From an uncultured Clostridia bacterium (GTDB lineage Bacteria > Bacillota > Clostridia > Christensenellales > Aristaeellaceae), in NCBI GenBank assembly GCA_947631405.1, contig CANRLC010000018.1:1-41251 (forward strand): a stretch of DNA of 41,251 bases. The letters are read 5' to 3'. Made by a program: the position numbers and the translations under genes. Shown in pieces: positions 17,602 to 25,855 of the stretch. Every line of letters starts with the position of its first letter. Position 1 is the stretch's first letter. The notes beneath the pieces were generated by a model. The model did not search any database. It was not told where the DNA came from and saw only the letters and a list, made by a program, of their open reading frames with translations.

Positions 17602-19206
17602 CTAGGCGTTTCGGGACGCGGTTTCGGCAAGCGTTAAGCCCTCGTTGTGCTCTATGGCCCAGCGGATCGACCACTCGTTTTCAAACAGGATGACGTCGCG
17701 GTCGCGGCCGTCCTGCGCGAGGGAGGAGGTGCTGGAGAGCTTGAGGTTTTCCAGCGGGCAGGGGGATTGCACGACCCAGCGCACGAAGCGGTAGGGCAGC
17801 GCCTCGCGGCGCACCTCGGCGTTATACTCGGTGCGCAGGCGGTGCTCCAGCACCTCGAATTGCAGCACGCCCACGACGCCGACGATGATCTCCTCGAAGC
17901 CGACGCCGGGCCGCTTGAAGGTCTGGATGGCGCCCTCCTCGCTCAGCTGCAGCACGCCTTTGACGAACGCCTTGCGCTTTAAGCTATCCACGCTCGTGAC
18001 GCGGGCGAAGAACTCCGGCGCGAACACGGGGATGCCCGCGAAGCGCCGATGCTTTCCGGTGCATAGCGTGTCGCCCAGCGCGAAGACGCCGGGGTCGAAC
18101 AGGCCGATGATGTCGCCGGGATAGGCGTCCTCGACGCTCTCGCGCTCGTCGGCCATGAACTGCTGCGGCTGCTTGAGCTGCAGCGGCTTGTTCGTGCCGC
18201 TGTGCCAGACGGTCATGCCCTTGGTGAACACGCCGGAGCAGACGCGCATGAAGGCGAGTCTGTCGCGGTGGGCGGGGTTCATGTTGGCCTGTATCTTGAA
18301 GATAAAGCCTGAAAAGTCCGGGTCGGTCGGCTCGACGGGGCCTTGGTCGCTCTCGCGCGGCGCGGGCGGCGTCGAGTATTGCAAAAAGCGGGTGAGGAAC
18401 GGCTCCACGCCGAAATTGGTGATCGCGGAGCCGAAGAACATCGGCGTCAATTCGCCCGCGCGCACCTGCTCAAGATCGAACGCGTCGCCCGCGACGTCCA
18501 GCAGGTCGATCTCGTCGAGCAGGCGTCCATGCAGCCGCTCGCCGAGCAGCTCCGGCAGGCGCGGATCGTCCAGCGGCACGTCCTGCTTTTCCACGCGCGT
18601 GCGCCCGTGATCGCCCGTCTCGTAGAGCTCGACCATGCGCGTATCGCGGTGGTAGACGCCCTTGAAGTCGCCGTCCGTGCCGATGGGCCAGTTGACCGGG
18701 CAGGCGCGGATGCCGAGCACCTGTTCCATCTCTTCCATGAGGGAGAACGGGTCCTTGCTCGCGCGATCCATCTTGTTGACGAAGGTGAAGATGGGGATGT
18801 TGCGCAGGCGGCAGACCTTGAACAGCTTGATCGTCTGCGCCTCGACGCCCTTGGCGGCGTCGATCAGCATCACGGCGCTGTCCGCCGCGACGAGCACGCG
18901 ATAGGTGTCCTCGGAGAAATCCTGATGGCCCGGCGTGTCGAGGATGTTGATGTGGAAGCCGTCGAACTCGAATTGCATCGCCGAGGAGGTGACCGAGATG
19001 CCGCGCTGCTTCTCGATCTCCATCCAGTCGCTGGTGGCGTGCTTGTCGCTCTTGCGCGCCTTGACCGCGCCCGCGGTGCGGATCGCGCCGGAGTAGAGGA
19101 GAAGCTTTTCGGTCAGCGTCGTCTTGCCCGCGTCCGGGTGGGAGATGATCGCAAACGTCCTGCGCCGCGCGGTCTCCCTGACGAGGGCATCGTTGTTTTC
19201 CGGCAT
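17602..19206 (-). CDS. prfC: Peptide chain release factor 3
   Basis: A 534-residue GTPase that removes RF1/RF2 from the ribosome after termination. G1 is SHPDAGKTTLTEKLL, then KQRGISVTSS (switch I), DTPGHQDFSEDTYR (G3), FVNKMDR (G4) and the RF3-specific C-terminal parts (GVVGVLQFEVLEHRLRTEY). Start ATG 19206 has GGAGGAGACGAC directly upstream; in-frame codons further upstream cross the promoter and are not coding. Transcription starts from TTTTCA-N17-TATACT (19253-19281). The promoter and leader are nearly duplicated in front of the ABC operon at 22396. Confidence 0.96.
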   Translation of the reverse strand: MPENNDALVRETARRRTFAIISHPDAGKTTLTEKLLLYSGAIRTAGAVKARKSDKHATSDWMEIEKQRGISVTSSAMQFEFDGFHINILDTPGHQDFSEDTYRVLVAADSAVMLIDAAKGVEAQTIKLFKVCRLRNIPIFTFVNKMDRASKDPFSLMEEMEQVLGIRACPVNWPIGTDGDFKGVYHRDTRMVELYETGDHGRTRVEKQDVPLDDPRLPELLGERLHGRLLDEIDLLDVAGDAFDLEQVRAGELTPMFFGSAITNFGVEPFLTRFLQYSTPPAPRESDQGPVEPTDPDFSGFIFKIQANMNPAHRDRLAFMRVCSGVFTKGMTVWHSGTNKPLQLKQPQQFMADERESVEDAYPGDIIGLFDPGVFALGDTLCTGKHRRFAGIPVFAPEFFARVTSVDSLKRKAFVKGVLQLSEEGAIQTFKRPGVGFEEIIVGVVGVLQFEVLEHRLRTEYNAEVRREALPYRFVRWVVQSPCPLENLKLSSTSSLAQDGRDRDVILFENEWSIRWAIEHNEGLTLAETASRNA

Positions 19207-19252
19207 GTCGTCTCCTCCTTGCGCGCGTATTCGCACAGCACTGCGACTATCA

Positions 19253-19281
19253 AGTATACCACAATAAGCCCCGAATGAAAA
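19253..19281 (-). promoter_or_regulatory. prfC promoter with conserved leader
   Basis: On the minus strand TTTTCA (19276-19281), 17 bases, TATACT (19253-19258). The leader then contains TGTGCGAATACGC (19225-19237) and AAGGAGG. The same layout is found at 22416-22470. Confidence 0.75.
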
Positions 19282-19347
19282 GCGCAAAACTGTCCAAAAA
19301 CTTCGGCACGGGGCGCGGGAGGATGCCAAAGGGGAGATCAAAAAGGT

Positions 19348-19371
19348 CTTCCTCCCCCGAAAGGGAGGAAG
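19348..19371 (-). terminator. Hairpin upstream of prfC
   Basis: CTTCCTCCC (19348-19356) pairs with GGGAGGAAG (19363-19371). It lies after the ABC permease gene and its repeat element, and before the prfC promoter, so it probably ends ABC-operon transcripts. Confidence 0.45.
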
Positions 19372-19388
19372 AATGCGGCGCATCGCCT

Positions 19389-19579
19389 ATACTATTCTCA
19401 AATCAAATCATATTCATGGTGAACCCGCCCGGGATCGCTTCGCTTCCGGGCTGCATTTTACAATCGCTTCGCGATTTGGGGAACGTTGGGGCTACCGCCC
19501 CAAACCCTGTCTGGGGACATTGTCCCCAGACCCCATCCTGTGCTTCGCACCATATGATGGTTTTATCTGAGAAAAGTAT
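19389..19579 (-). repeat. Stop-codon-docked structured repeat, copy 1
   Basis: A 191-bp unit with imperfect terminal inverted repeats of 23 bp (ATACTATTCTCAAATCAAAT at the left, ATACTTTTCTCAGATAAAAC from the right end reversed; 19 of 23 match). It holds a chain of hairpins: GCCCGG...CCGGGC, AATCGC-TTC-GCGATT, TTGGGGC-TACC-GCCCCAA, a 9-bp stem TCTGGGGAC/GTCCCCAGA at 19510-19530, and a nested stem CCATC...GTGC-TTC-GCAC...GATGG. The right end, at 19579, is the last A of the ABC permease stop codon TAA. A second copy is at 39130-39414 and a miniature at 28748-28790. It encodes no protein, so it is MITE-like or a structured 3' UTR module. Confidence 0.8.
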
Positions 19580-21711
19580 TATACCTCCTCCCGCAGGGCG
19601 CTCGCGAGATCGATGGAGACGGCGCGGCGGGCGGCGAGCGCGTAGGCCAGCTGCGCACAGAAGAACAGGAACAGAAGCAAGCACGCGACGGGCCGAACGG
19701 GGGCGACGGCCCAATAATCCGCCCAGCGCATCCCTGCGCTGCGCATCAGCGGCACGAGCGCTGCCGCCGCGCCGAGCAGGGCAAGCAGAGCGGGCCGCGC
19801 GACGAGCAGCGCGCCTTCCAGCGCGAGGGAGACGCGCAGCTCTTGCGGCGTCATTCCCAGAGCCAGCAGGCGCGAAAACTCCCCCGCGCGCGTGGCCGAA
19901 AAGCCGAGCGCCGCAAAGAACACGCTCGCCATCCCGACCAGCGCGGGCAGCGCGCAGAAGGCCGACAGCGCGAGATCGTAGGCGCGCAGGATACGCGCGT
20001 TTTGCGCCTCCAGAAGCGGGCGCTGTTCGAGGGCCGCGTCCGGCAGCAGCGCCGCAAGTTCGGCGGCAAGCGCGCCGGTTTCCCCGGCGCTCTCGGCGAC
20101 GGCGCAGAGCGTCACCGCGTCCTGCGGCGCGCGCGGCACGCCCAAGGCGGCGTACAGCGCGGCGGATACGACGATTACGGGCGCGTCGCCGTCGTATTCC
20201 TCGCGCAGCGGCGGCGCGGTCTCGCAAAGCCCGGCCACGGGCAGATCGAGCGCAAGCCCCCGCAGCTCGACGCGCAGCGATTTTGCGTCCCCGCGCAGGC
20301 AGGAAACATAGGTTGGGTCGTAAAACGGGCTGTGCAGGCTATCCCGGACGGCGTTGACGATCACCGCGCCGCCCGCGCCCGCAGAGCCGGTCTCCCGCGC
20401 GTATTCCGAAAAGCTTTCGTCGTCCAGCACGAGCAGCGGCGCATGCAGCGCAAAGACGCCGTCCTCCGCTTGCGCGCCCGTGACGGCGGGCAGGCCGCCC
20501 GCGGCGAGCAGCGCGTCGCTTTGCGCGTCCCACGGCAGGCGCAAAAGGGCGTTGTCCACGCGCTGGTAGGCGGTCAGGCGCGCCGCACCGGGGAGCGCGC
20601 GCAGGCCGTCCGGCTCGGCGAAGGCGGGCAGCGTTTCGCCTTCCACGCGCGCCATCACGTCCCACACGGAGGCGTAGCGCTCGAAGTAGGTGCGCCGGGT
20701 GCTCAGGCCGCCGAGCGCCAGCAGCGAGGAGAAAAACGAAAAGGAAAACAGCGCGAGGGCAAAGGCAAACGTGGCCGCGCGCAGCGCGTTACGGTTTGCA
20801 TAGCGCGCACGCGAGGCGAGCAGCCCCAAAGGCCCAAACAGCCTCTCGCAGAGCGTCGCGCGGGGGAGCCGCTCGGGGCCGAGAAGGCGCGCGCCCGCGA
20901 CGGTCTCGGCCAAGGAGAAGCGGGCGAGGCGGCGCGCGGCCAAGCGCGCGCCGAGCAGCAGCGTGAGCAGGATGAGCGCCGCCGCGGCGAGCAGCGCCGG
21001 TGGATGGAGCGCGAAGCGGGCGGGCGTTTCGATGCCGGCGCTCTGCGACAGCCGGGCGGACGCGCCGACCACCGCGGCGGAAAGCGCGACGCCGCACGCA
21101 AGCCCGACCGCGGCCGGAGGCAGGCACAGGAGAAGCGCGTCGCGCACGAGCAGGCGGCGAAGCTGGCGGGGCGTTGCGCCGAGGCTTTCCAGCAGCGCGA
21201 GCGGGCGCGCGGCGTTGGATGCGCAGACCAGCAGCGCCGCGCGCAGCAGCGCGGCGAGCGCGGCGGCGCACAGCAGCGCGACCGCGCCCAACGACAGCAG
21301 CAAAGCGGACGGCTGCGGATCGGAGGGGTCGAGGACGAGCAGCGCCGAGAGCAGCGCGTCGTGCGCGACCGCCGCGTCCGCGGGCAGGCCCAGCGCGGCG
21401 GCGATCTGCCGTCCCTCGACGTAGGCGCGCGAGGCGGGGGAAAAGCGAATATCGATAAAGCCGCCGCCCTCGCCGGGCACGGCGGAGGAGACGTGCGCGA
21501 AGCCGCGAATCCGATCGAGCGTCGCCTCGTCCGGCTCCGTCATCAGGCGGATATGCCAGTCGCCCTCCTCCTGCGCGACGCGCATCAGGGCGTCGCCCCA
21601 CGCGTTTGCGAACAGGCTGACGATGAGGCCGAGCATCAGTGCGGCAAACAGGCTCACGGCGGCGAGGGTCGCGCGCTCGGCGCGGCGCTCTCCAAGCAGA
21701 CGGATGCGCAC
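19579..21711 (-). CDS. ABC transporter permease, FtsX/MacB-type
   Basis: A 710-residue membrane protein. An N-terminal helix (about 13-38) is followed by a short extracytoplasmic part, then a cluster of three or four helices around 135-275 (first FtsX-like unit). A helix at about 305-330 comes next, then a large extracytoplasmic domain (about 335-555), and a second FtsX-like unit of three helices at about 565-700. This is the duplicated FtsX layout of type VII ABC systems that act on envelope proteins, lipids or peptides rather than carrying solutes through a channel. It starts at GTG 21711, 4 bases after the ATPase stop, with GCGGGGGTGA as ribosome site. Its stop codon TAA forms the first base of a repeat element. 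Substrate unknown. Confidence 0.85.
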   Translation of the reverse strand: MRIRLLGERRAERATLAAVSLFAALMLGLIVSLFANAWGDALMRVAQEEGDWHIRLMTEPDEATLDRIRGFAHVSSAVPGEGGGFIDIRFSPASRAYVEGRQIAAALGLPADAAVAHDALLSALLVLDPSDPQPSALLLSLGAVALLCAAALAALLRAALLVCASNAARPLALLESLGATPRQLRRLLVRDALLLCLPPAAVGLACGVALSAAVVGASARLSQSAGIETPARFALHPPALLAAAALILLTLLLGARLAARRLARFSLAETVAGARLLGPERLPRATLCERLFGPLGLLASRARYANRNALRAATFAFALALFSFSFFSSLLALGGLSTRRTYFERYASVWDVMARVEGETLPAFAEPDGLRALPGAARLTAYQRVDNALLRLPWDAQSDALLAAGGLPAVTGAQAEDGVFALHAPLLVLDDESFSEYARETGSAGAGGAVIVNAVRDSLHSPFYDPTYVSCLRGDAKSLRVELRGLALDLPVAGLCETAPPLREEYDGDAPVIVVSAALYAALGVPRAPQDAVTLCAVAESAGETGALAAELAALLPDAALEQRPLLEAQNARILRAYDLALSAFCALPALVGMASVFFAALGFSATRAGEFSRLLALGMTPQELRVSLALEGALLVARPALLALLGAAAALVPLMRSAGMRWADYWAVAPVRPVACLLLFLFFCAQLAYALAARRAVSIDLASALREEV

Positions 21712-21715
21712 GCGA

Positions 21716-22396
21716 TCACCCCCGCCTTTCGTCGCCGACGAGGCGGCCGTCCGAGAGCGTCAGCACGCGATCCGCCTGCATCGCCAGCGATTCGTCGTGC
21801 GTGACGAGCAGCACGGTCTGCTGCAGCGCACGGCTTTGGGCGCGCAGCAGGTCGATCAGATCGCACGCGCCCCGCCGGTCGAGGCGGCCCGTCGGCTCGT
21901 CGGCCAGCAGCAGCGCGGGCTGGGTGAGCAGCGCGCGGGCGACGGCGACGCGCTGCTGTTCGCCGCCGGACAGCTGCGAGGGCAGGCGATCCAGCTTGTC
22001 CTCGATGTTCAGCAAGCGCGTCACGCGCGCGAACAGATCGGTCTCGGCCTCGCGCCGGTCAAGGCGTAGGGGCAGCAGCAGGTTTTCCCGCGCCGTCAGC
22101 GTCGGGATGAGGTTGTAGGACTGATACACCATCGCCACGCGCCTACGGCGAAAGAGTGCCGAGCGCGTCCTGTCCAGCGTGGCGAGATCGGTTCCTTCCA
22201 CGCACACGCGCCCGGAGGTCGGCTTGTCCACGCCGGCGATCAGATGCAGCAGCGTGGATTTCCCGGAGCCGGACGCGCCCACGATGGCGACGAACGCGCC
22301 GCGCTCCACCCGCAGGCTGACGCCACGCAGCGCCTCCACGCGCGTTTCGCCCCGGCCATAGGTCTTGACGACGTTCTCGCAGGTCAGTATCTCCAT
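21716..22396 (-). CDS. ABC transporter ATPase, LolD/MacB-type
   Basis: A 226-residue ATPase of the MacB/LolD/FtsE class that powers the permease encoded directly after it. It shows Walker A GASGSGKST (40-48), the Q-loop in VYQSYNLIPTLTARENL, signature LSGGEQQRVAVARAL (about 143), Walker B LLLADEPTGRLD with the class-typical TGxLD, and the H-loop VTHDESLA. ATG 22396 is preceded by AAGGAGGG. In-frame codons further upstream lie within the leader. It is expressed from TTTTCA-N17-TATAAT. The nearby membrane XRE regulator and LCP proteins hint at envelope stress or antimicrobial peptides as context, which is only an inference. Confidence 0.93.
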   Translation of the reverse strand: MEILTCENVVKTYGRGETRVEALRGVSLRVERGAFVAIVGASGSGKSTLLHLIAGVDKPTSGRVCVEGTDLATLDRTRSALFRRRRVAMVYQSYNLIPTLTARENLLLPLRLDRREAETDLFARVTRLLNIEDKLDRLPSQLSGGEQQRVAVARALLTQPALLLADEPTGRLDRRGACDLIDLLRAQSRALQQTVLLVTHDESLAMQADRVLTLSDGRLVGDERRG

Positions 22397-22441
22397 GATT
22401 GGCCCTCCTTCGCGGGCGTATTCGCACAATAATGATAATCC

Positions 22442-22470
22442 ATTATACCATTACAAGCCTCATTTGAAAA
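22442..22470 (-). promoter_or_regulatory. Promoter of the MacB-type ABC operon
   Basis: TTTTCA (22465-22470), 17 bases, TATAAT (22442-22447) on the minus strand. The leader TGTGCGAATACGC (22416-22428) and AAGGAGG repeat the prfC arrangement. Confidence 0.8.
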
Positions 22471-22489
22471 GCGCAGGGCCGCAAAAACG

Positions 22490-22533
22490 CCCCTCCCGCG
22501 CATACAGCCTTTGGGCCGCACGCGCGGGAGGGG
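22490..22533 (-). terminator. Terminator hairpin after the XRE regulator
   Basis: CCCCTCCCGCGC (22490-22501) is the perfect complement of GCGCGGGAGGGG (22522-22533), a 12-bp stem with a 20-base loop between the XRE gene and the ABC promoter. No long T-run follows. Confidence 0.6.
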
Positions 22534-22559
22534 TTCATGCGATTTTCTCGGTCAACGCA

Positions 22560-23540
22560 TCAGTTCTTCTCCCATTCCAGCAGCAGGTTGCACAGGCACA
22601 TGACCACGGCGAACAGGATCCCCGCGATCGGCCAGACGACCCATGTGGTCTCCCAATCGCACGTCAGGAAGCTCCAGCCGAGATAAGCGCTCGTGGCGAC
22701 CAGCCAGTAGATCGTGGAGACGGTCTTCTTGACGCGGCTCTTTCTCGTGTCGCGCAGCGCATAGTCGCCCTCCTTGAGGAGCTTTTGCATGCTCGCCCAG
22801 CGGACGCCCGCGAGGATGAAGAGCGTCGCCCCGATGCCCGCCAGCAGCATCGTGACGGCCAGCATAAGCACCATGAAAAACTCCCGCTCCGTGGCCATGC
22901 TCGCAAAGAGCGGGATGGGGGCGAGGACGCACAGGCACGCGGCGGCGACATTGGTTTTGACGTATGCGGGCCGATACGCCTTCCGCTTTTCCCTGACCAT
23001 GCCGTCCACGCCGTACTCCGCTTCAAACGGCTCCTTGTCGATGAACGCATACGGGACGTTTTGCATGCCGCAGGAGACGTAGATCGCGACGGCGGCGGCG
23101 ACGAGGAGCAAAAGCGCGGCCAGCCCCGCGCCCGCGGCCAAGTTTTCGGAGACGGCCGGCGCCGGGCTTTCCGCCGCCGCCGATAAGAGGAGCAGCGGGA
23201 TCGCCGCGACGACGCATAAAAGCGTGGCGGCGGAAATGCGTCTGGCCGCCTTTTCTCTCCACGCCAGATAGTCGTTTGCAAGGACGAGGGAAACCCGCCT
23301 TACGCTCGCGCGATCCGCGTCGTCCGCAAATTCCTCGTCCTCGATCTCATCTTTAAGAAGGTAATCCGTCGTGACGCCAAAGAGCCTGCTCAGCGCCAGA
23401 ATCCTTTCCAGATCCGGCGCGGTCTGCGCGCCCTCCCACTTGGACACCGCCTGCCGGGATACCTGCATCTTCTCCGCAAGCTCTTCCTGAGACCAGCCGT
23501 TCTTCTTGCGCAAATTCGTGATTTTGTCCGCCAAGATCAT
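22560..23540 (-). CDS. XRE-family regulator with six membrane segments
   Basis: A 326-residue protein. Residues 1-65 form a classic XRE helix-turn-helix (KITNLRKKNGWSQEELAEKM, then VSRQAVSKWEGAQTAPDL). An acidic linker (64-77) follows, then six hydrophobic segments at about 103-121, 136-156, 197-215, 221-245, 274-292 and 299-321. The regulator is thus anchored in the membrane and probably senses an envelope or membrane signal. Such proteins are frequent in Clostridia and often sit beside ABC exporters, as here. GGAGG precedes ATG 23540. A weak -10 (TAAGAT) lies upstream on the minus strand. The target genes are unknown; the adjacent ABC operon is the obvious candidate. Confidence 0.85.
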   Translation of the reverse strand: MILADKITNLRKKNGWSQEELAEKMQVSRQAVSKWEGAQTAPDLERILALSRLFGVTTDYLLKDEIEDEEFADDADRASVRRVSLVLANDYLAWREKAARRISAATLLCVVAAIPLLLLSAAAESPAPAVSENLAAGAGLAALLLLVAAAVAIYVSCGMQNVPYAFIDKEPFEAEYGVDGMVREKRKAYRPAYVKTNVAAACLCVLAPIPLFASMATEREFFMVLMLAVTMLLAGIGATLFILAGVRWASMQKLLKEGDYALRDTRKSRVKKTVSTIYWLVATSAYLGWSFLTCDWETTWVVWPIAGILFAVVMCLCNLLLEWEKN

Positions 23541-23679
23541 GCCGCTTTTCCTCCGCTTTCATTTGTCGGTGGCCCGAGCGGCCGCCGCTGAGAGGATCTT
23601 AGCGCATTTTGCGATTGCGCGCCACCAAACGGCGGCTTGAAATGTGTCAACCGCAGGTTGCGGGAGGGGTGATTTTCGC

Positions 23680-24549
23680 TTAAAACCCTGTGTTTTCTTC
23701 CTCCCCGCGCAAAAACGCCGCGTACAGCTTTGCGTTTTCCGCCCAGTCGGCGTCCACGATGGAGCTGCCGTGTACGGTGGCGTACTGGAACGTGCCCTCG
23801 GCGGGCAGCGACAGGGTCTCGACCTCGGCGTCCCGCAAGGAGAGTGCCGACAGGCCCAGCGAGACGAGCGTGGGCAGCGAGGCGTCGGTCTTGATCTCCT
23901 CGAGCGCCGCGGCGGCAAAGGCGGTCATCTCCGAGACCGACCAGCCGGAGACCTTCTCGGCGATCGCGCTGAGCACCTCCTGCGCCTTGCCCGTGCGCGC
24001 GCGGTCGCCGCCGCCCATGTAGCGATCCTTGACGTAGGCGTACAGCCCCGTGCCGTCGAGCGTCTGCTTGCCGGGGCCGGGGATGTGCCCGGTCATGCCG
24101 CGCCGCTCGAGGGACGCATATTCGCTTGAGCTGATCTCGACCTCCACGCCGCCCAGCGCGTTGATAAGGCGCTTGAAGCCCTGCATGCCGATGGCAAAGT
24201 ACGCGTCGATGTCGATGCCGAGCGTCTGCTCGACGGTCGCGACCATCGTCTCAAAGTCCGATTTGCGCACGACCTGATTGAGCTTGCTCTGCTTCCCGTC
24301 GGGCATGGTGACGTAGCTGTCGCGCATGATCGTCGCGATCAGGATGCGGCCGTTCGCGCGGTCGAGCGTGAGGATCGCGTTCGTGTCGCTAAACGAGGAG
24401 CCGATCCGCTCGTCTCCCCAGAAGTCAAAACCCAGCAGCAGGATGTGCGTGACGTCCTGCAAGGGCGCGGCGGCCTCCTCGGCGAGCGCAGCGCACGGGG
24501 CGAGCGCGAGCAGCAGGCAGAGCGCAAGAAGGAAAAAGCGTCTTTTCAT
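23680..24549 (-). CDS. LytR-CpsA-Psr (LCP) protein, divergent paralogue
   Basis: A 289-residue secreted LCP-domain protein. LCP enzymes move wall polymers from lipid carriers to peptidoglycan. It starts at ATG 24549 behind GGGAGG, with a signal peptide ending around CAALA-EE. LCP landmarks are ILLLGFDFWGDE, FSDTNAILTLD, IATIMRDSYVTMP and KLNQVV. The C-terminal arginine motif is altered: where the neighbour has YARIRYLDSDFGRTARQRRL this protein has YAYVKDRYMGGGDRARTGKA, losing part of the phosphate-binding Arg set. It may therefore bind ligand without full transferase activity. It lies 21 bases after the canonical paralogue and is surely cotranscribed. Confidence 0.87.
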   Translation of the reverse strand: MKRRFFLLALCLLLALAPCAALAEEAAAPLQDVTHILLLGFDFWGDERIGSSFSDTNAILTLDRANGRILIATIMRDSYVTMPDGKQSKLNQVVRKSDFETMVATVEQTLGIDIDAYFAIGMQGFKRLINALGGVEVEISSSEYASLERRGMTGHIPGPGKQTLDGTGLYAYVKDRYMGGGDRARTGKAQEVLSAIAEKVSGWSVSEMTAFAAAALEEIKTDASLPTLVSLGLSALSLRDAEVETLSLPAEGTFQYATVHGSSIVDADWAENAKLYAAFLRGEEENTGF

Positions 24550-24570
24550 AGGGCCTCCCAAGATGGTGTT

Positions 24571-25473
24571 TTAGGGTTCTGCGTAGATGAATTCGTGCAG
24601 CAGGCGGGCCGTCTCGTTGGCGTCAAAGAGCACCTTGGAGACGCCGCCGCCGCTGTCGTAGCTGAAATCGGCGGGCAGGGAAAGCTCCTCGGGCGGCGTC
24701 TCGCCCTGCATCACGGCGCGGCCGAGGCGCAGCAGCTCCAGCGACGTCAGGTTCGTGGAGACGCACGAGAGCGCCTTGACGAAGAGCTGCGCCTGCTCCG
24801 CGAGCGAAAAGCCGCGCACCTTCTCCAGCGCCGAGCCGAGCAGCCTGCGCTGGCGCGCGGTGCGGCCAAAGTCGCTGTCGAGGTAGCGGATGCGCGCGTA
24901 GGCCAGCGCTTGCGCGCCGTTGAGCGTCGCCGTCTGCGCGCCCGATGCGAGCGGCGGCGGCGCGGTGCTGCCGTAGACCTCGCGGGAGCGCTGGTTGATG
25001 ACGCGCACCTCCGCCGCTGTCAGCGGCACGGACACGCCGCCGATCCAGTCGACCAGCTCGCTCAGGCCGTAGAAATTGACCGAGAGATAGCGCGTCAGGT
25101 TCATGTGAAAGAGCTGGTTGATCGTCTTCATCAGCAGGTTGGGGCCGCCGTAGCTGTGCGCGGCGTTGAGCTTGTGATGCCCGCTCATGCCGGGGATGGT
25201 CACCCACATGTCCCGTGCGAGCGAGGACAGGCGCAGCCGCCCCTCTTCGTCGATGGAGCAGATCATCATCGTGTCGGAGCGCGCGGCGTTGGCGACGTCC
25301 TGCCGGGTGTCGGTGCCGATGAGCAGCACGTTGACGACGCTCGCGTCCAGATCCTGCGCGGGGCACAGGTCGTCGTCGTCCACGTCCACGCGGTAGGCCG
25401 CCAGCGCGCGCGGCGCGAGCAGCAGCGTAAGCAGCAGCGCCGCCGCCGCAACGCGCATCGCATGTCTGCTCAT
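24571..25473 (-). CDS. LytR-CpsA-Psr (LCP) glycopolymer transferase
   Basis: A 300-residue LCP protein with all key motifs: LLIGTDTRQDVANAARSDTM (first Asp/Arg set), SLARDMWVTIPG, HKLNAAHSYGG, FYGLSELVDWIGGVSV and YARIRYLDSDFGRTARQRRL. These residues bind the pyrophosphate of the polyprenyl-linked polymer. The N terminus looks like a cleavable signal (LLLAPRALA-AYRV) rather than the usual long-lived anchor helix. ATG 25473 is chosen because GGGAGG precedes it; an upstream in-frame start would overlap the promoter. It is expressed from TTGAAA-N17-TATAAT and heads a two-gene LCP operon. Confidence 0.92.
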   Translation of the reverse strand: MSRHAMRVAAAALLLTLLLAPRALAAYRVDVDDDDLCPAQDLDASVVNVLLIGTDTRQDVANAARSDTMMICSIDEEGRLRLSSLARDMWVTIPGMSGHHKLNAAHSYGGPNLLMKTINQLFHMNLTRYLSVNFYGLSELVDWIGGVSVPLTAAEVRVINQRSREVYGSTAPPPLASGAQTATLNGAQALAYARIRYLDSDFGRTARQRRLLGSALEKVRGFSLAEQAQLFVKALSCVSTNLTSLELLRLGRAVMQGETPPEELSLPADFSYDSGGGVSKVLFDANETARLLHEFIYAEP

Positions 25474-25513
25474 GGGGCCGCCTCCCTTCCGCGTTTGATG
25501 TGTGTATGTGTCT

Positions 25514-25542
25514 ATTATACGGCCTGCGGCGCGCTTTTTCAA
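25514..25542 (-). promoter_or_regulatory. LCP operon promoter
   Basis: On the minus strand TTGAAA (25537-25542), 17 bases, TATAAT (25514-25519), 41 bases before the start codon. It is divergent from the cobalamin-operon promoter 45 bases away. Confidence 0.8.
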
Positions 25543-25586
25543 CGGCGGACGCGCGTTTTTGTTCGCTTTACAGAAATTACCGGCGG

Positions 25587-25616
25587 TTGACAGAAGGGGC
25601 CGCGCGCGTGTATAAT
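25587..25616 (+). promoter_or_regulatory. Promoter of the cobalamin riboswitch transcript
   Basis: TTGACA at 25587-25592 and TATAAT at 25611-25616, 18-base spacer, directly ahead of the riboswitch. Confidence 0.85.
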
Positions 25617-25635
25617 CGCCTTGACAGATGTACAG

Positions 25636-25812
25636 TAGTCACAGGTGCGCAGCGATGCGCAGCGCAAAGCGCTACGGGAAGCGGATGAAAGCTCCGCACT
25701 ATCCCAGTAACCGTGAAGCGGACAAGGGAACATGCGCCCTGCGGCGCGGCCACTGACGGCAGTCGGGAAGGCGTTCCTGCGGAGGATGCCAAGTCGGGAG
25801 ACCTGCCTGTGA
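25636..25812 (+). ncRNA. Cobalamin riboswitch
   Basis: The leader has the order of conserved cobalamin-aptamer pieces: ACAGGTGC near the 5' end, CTACGGGAA, GGATGAAAGCTCC, GGCCACTG, TCGGGAAGGC and the B12 box GCCAAGTCGGGAGACCTGCC at 25788-25807. It lies between a strong promoter and btuF. When adenosylcobalamin or another corrinoid is bound, expression of the importer should fall. Boundaries are approximate because the outer P1 pairing was set by eye. Confidence 0.93.
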
Positions 25813-25855
25813 TCGGGATGGATGGCTTCCCCTGGGGTTGGGACAGCGACACGGC

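Noticed and set aside
19389-19579. Outward promoter in the repeat's terminal inverted repeat
   Set aside because: A TAGTAT at the outer end could be a -10, but no -35 at proper distance is present in either long copy.
19843-21804. 653-codon plus-strand frame opposite the ABC permease
   Set aside because: Arg/Gln/Gly-rich shadow; the minus strand encodes membrane helices in the FtsX layout and follows its ATPase.
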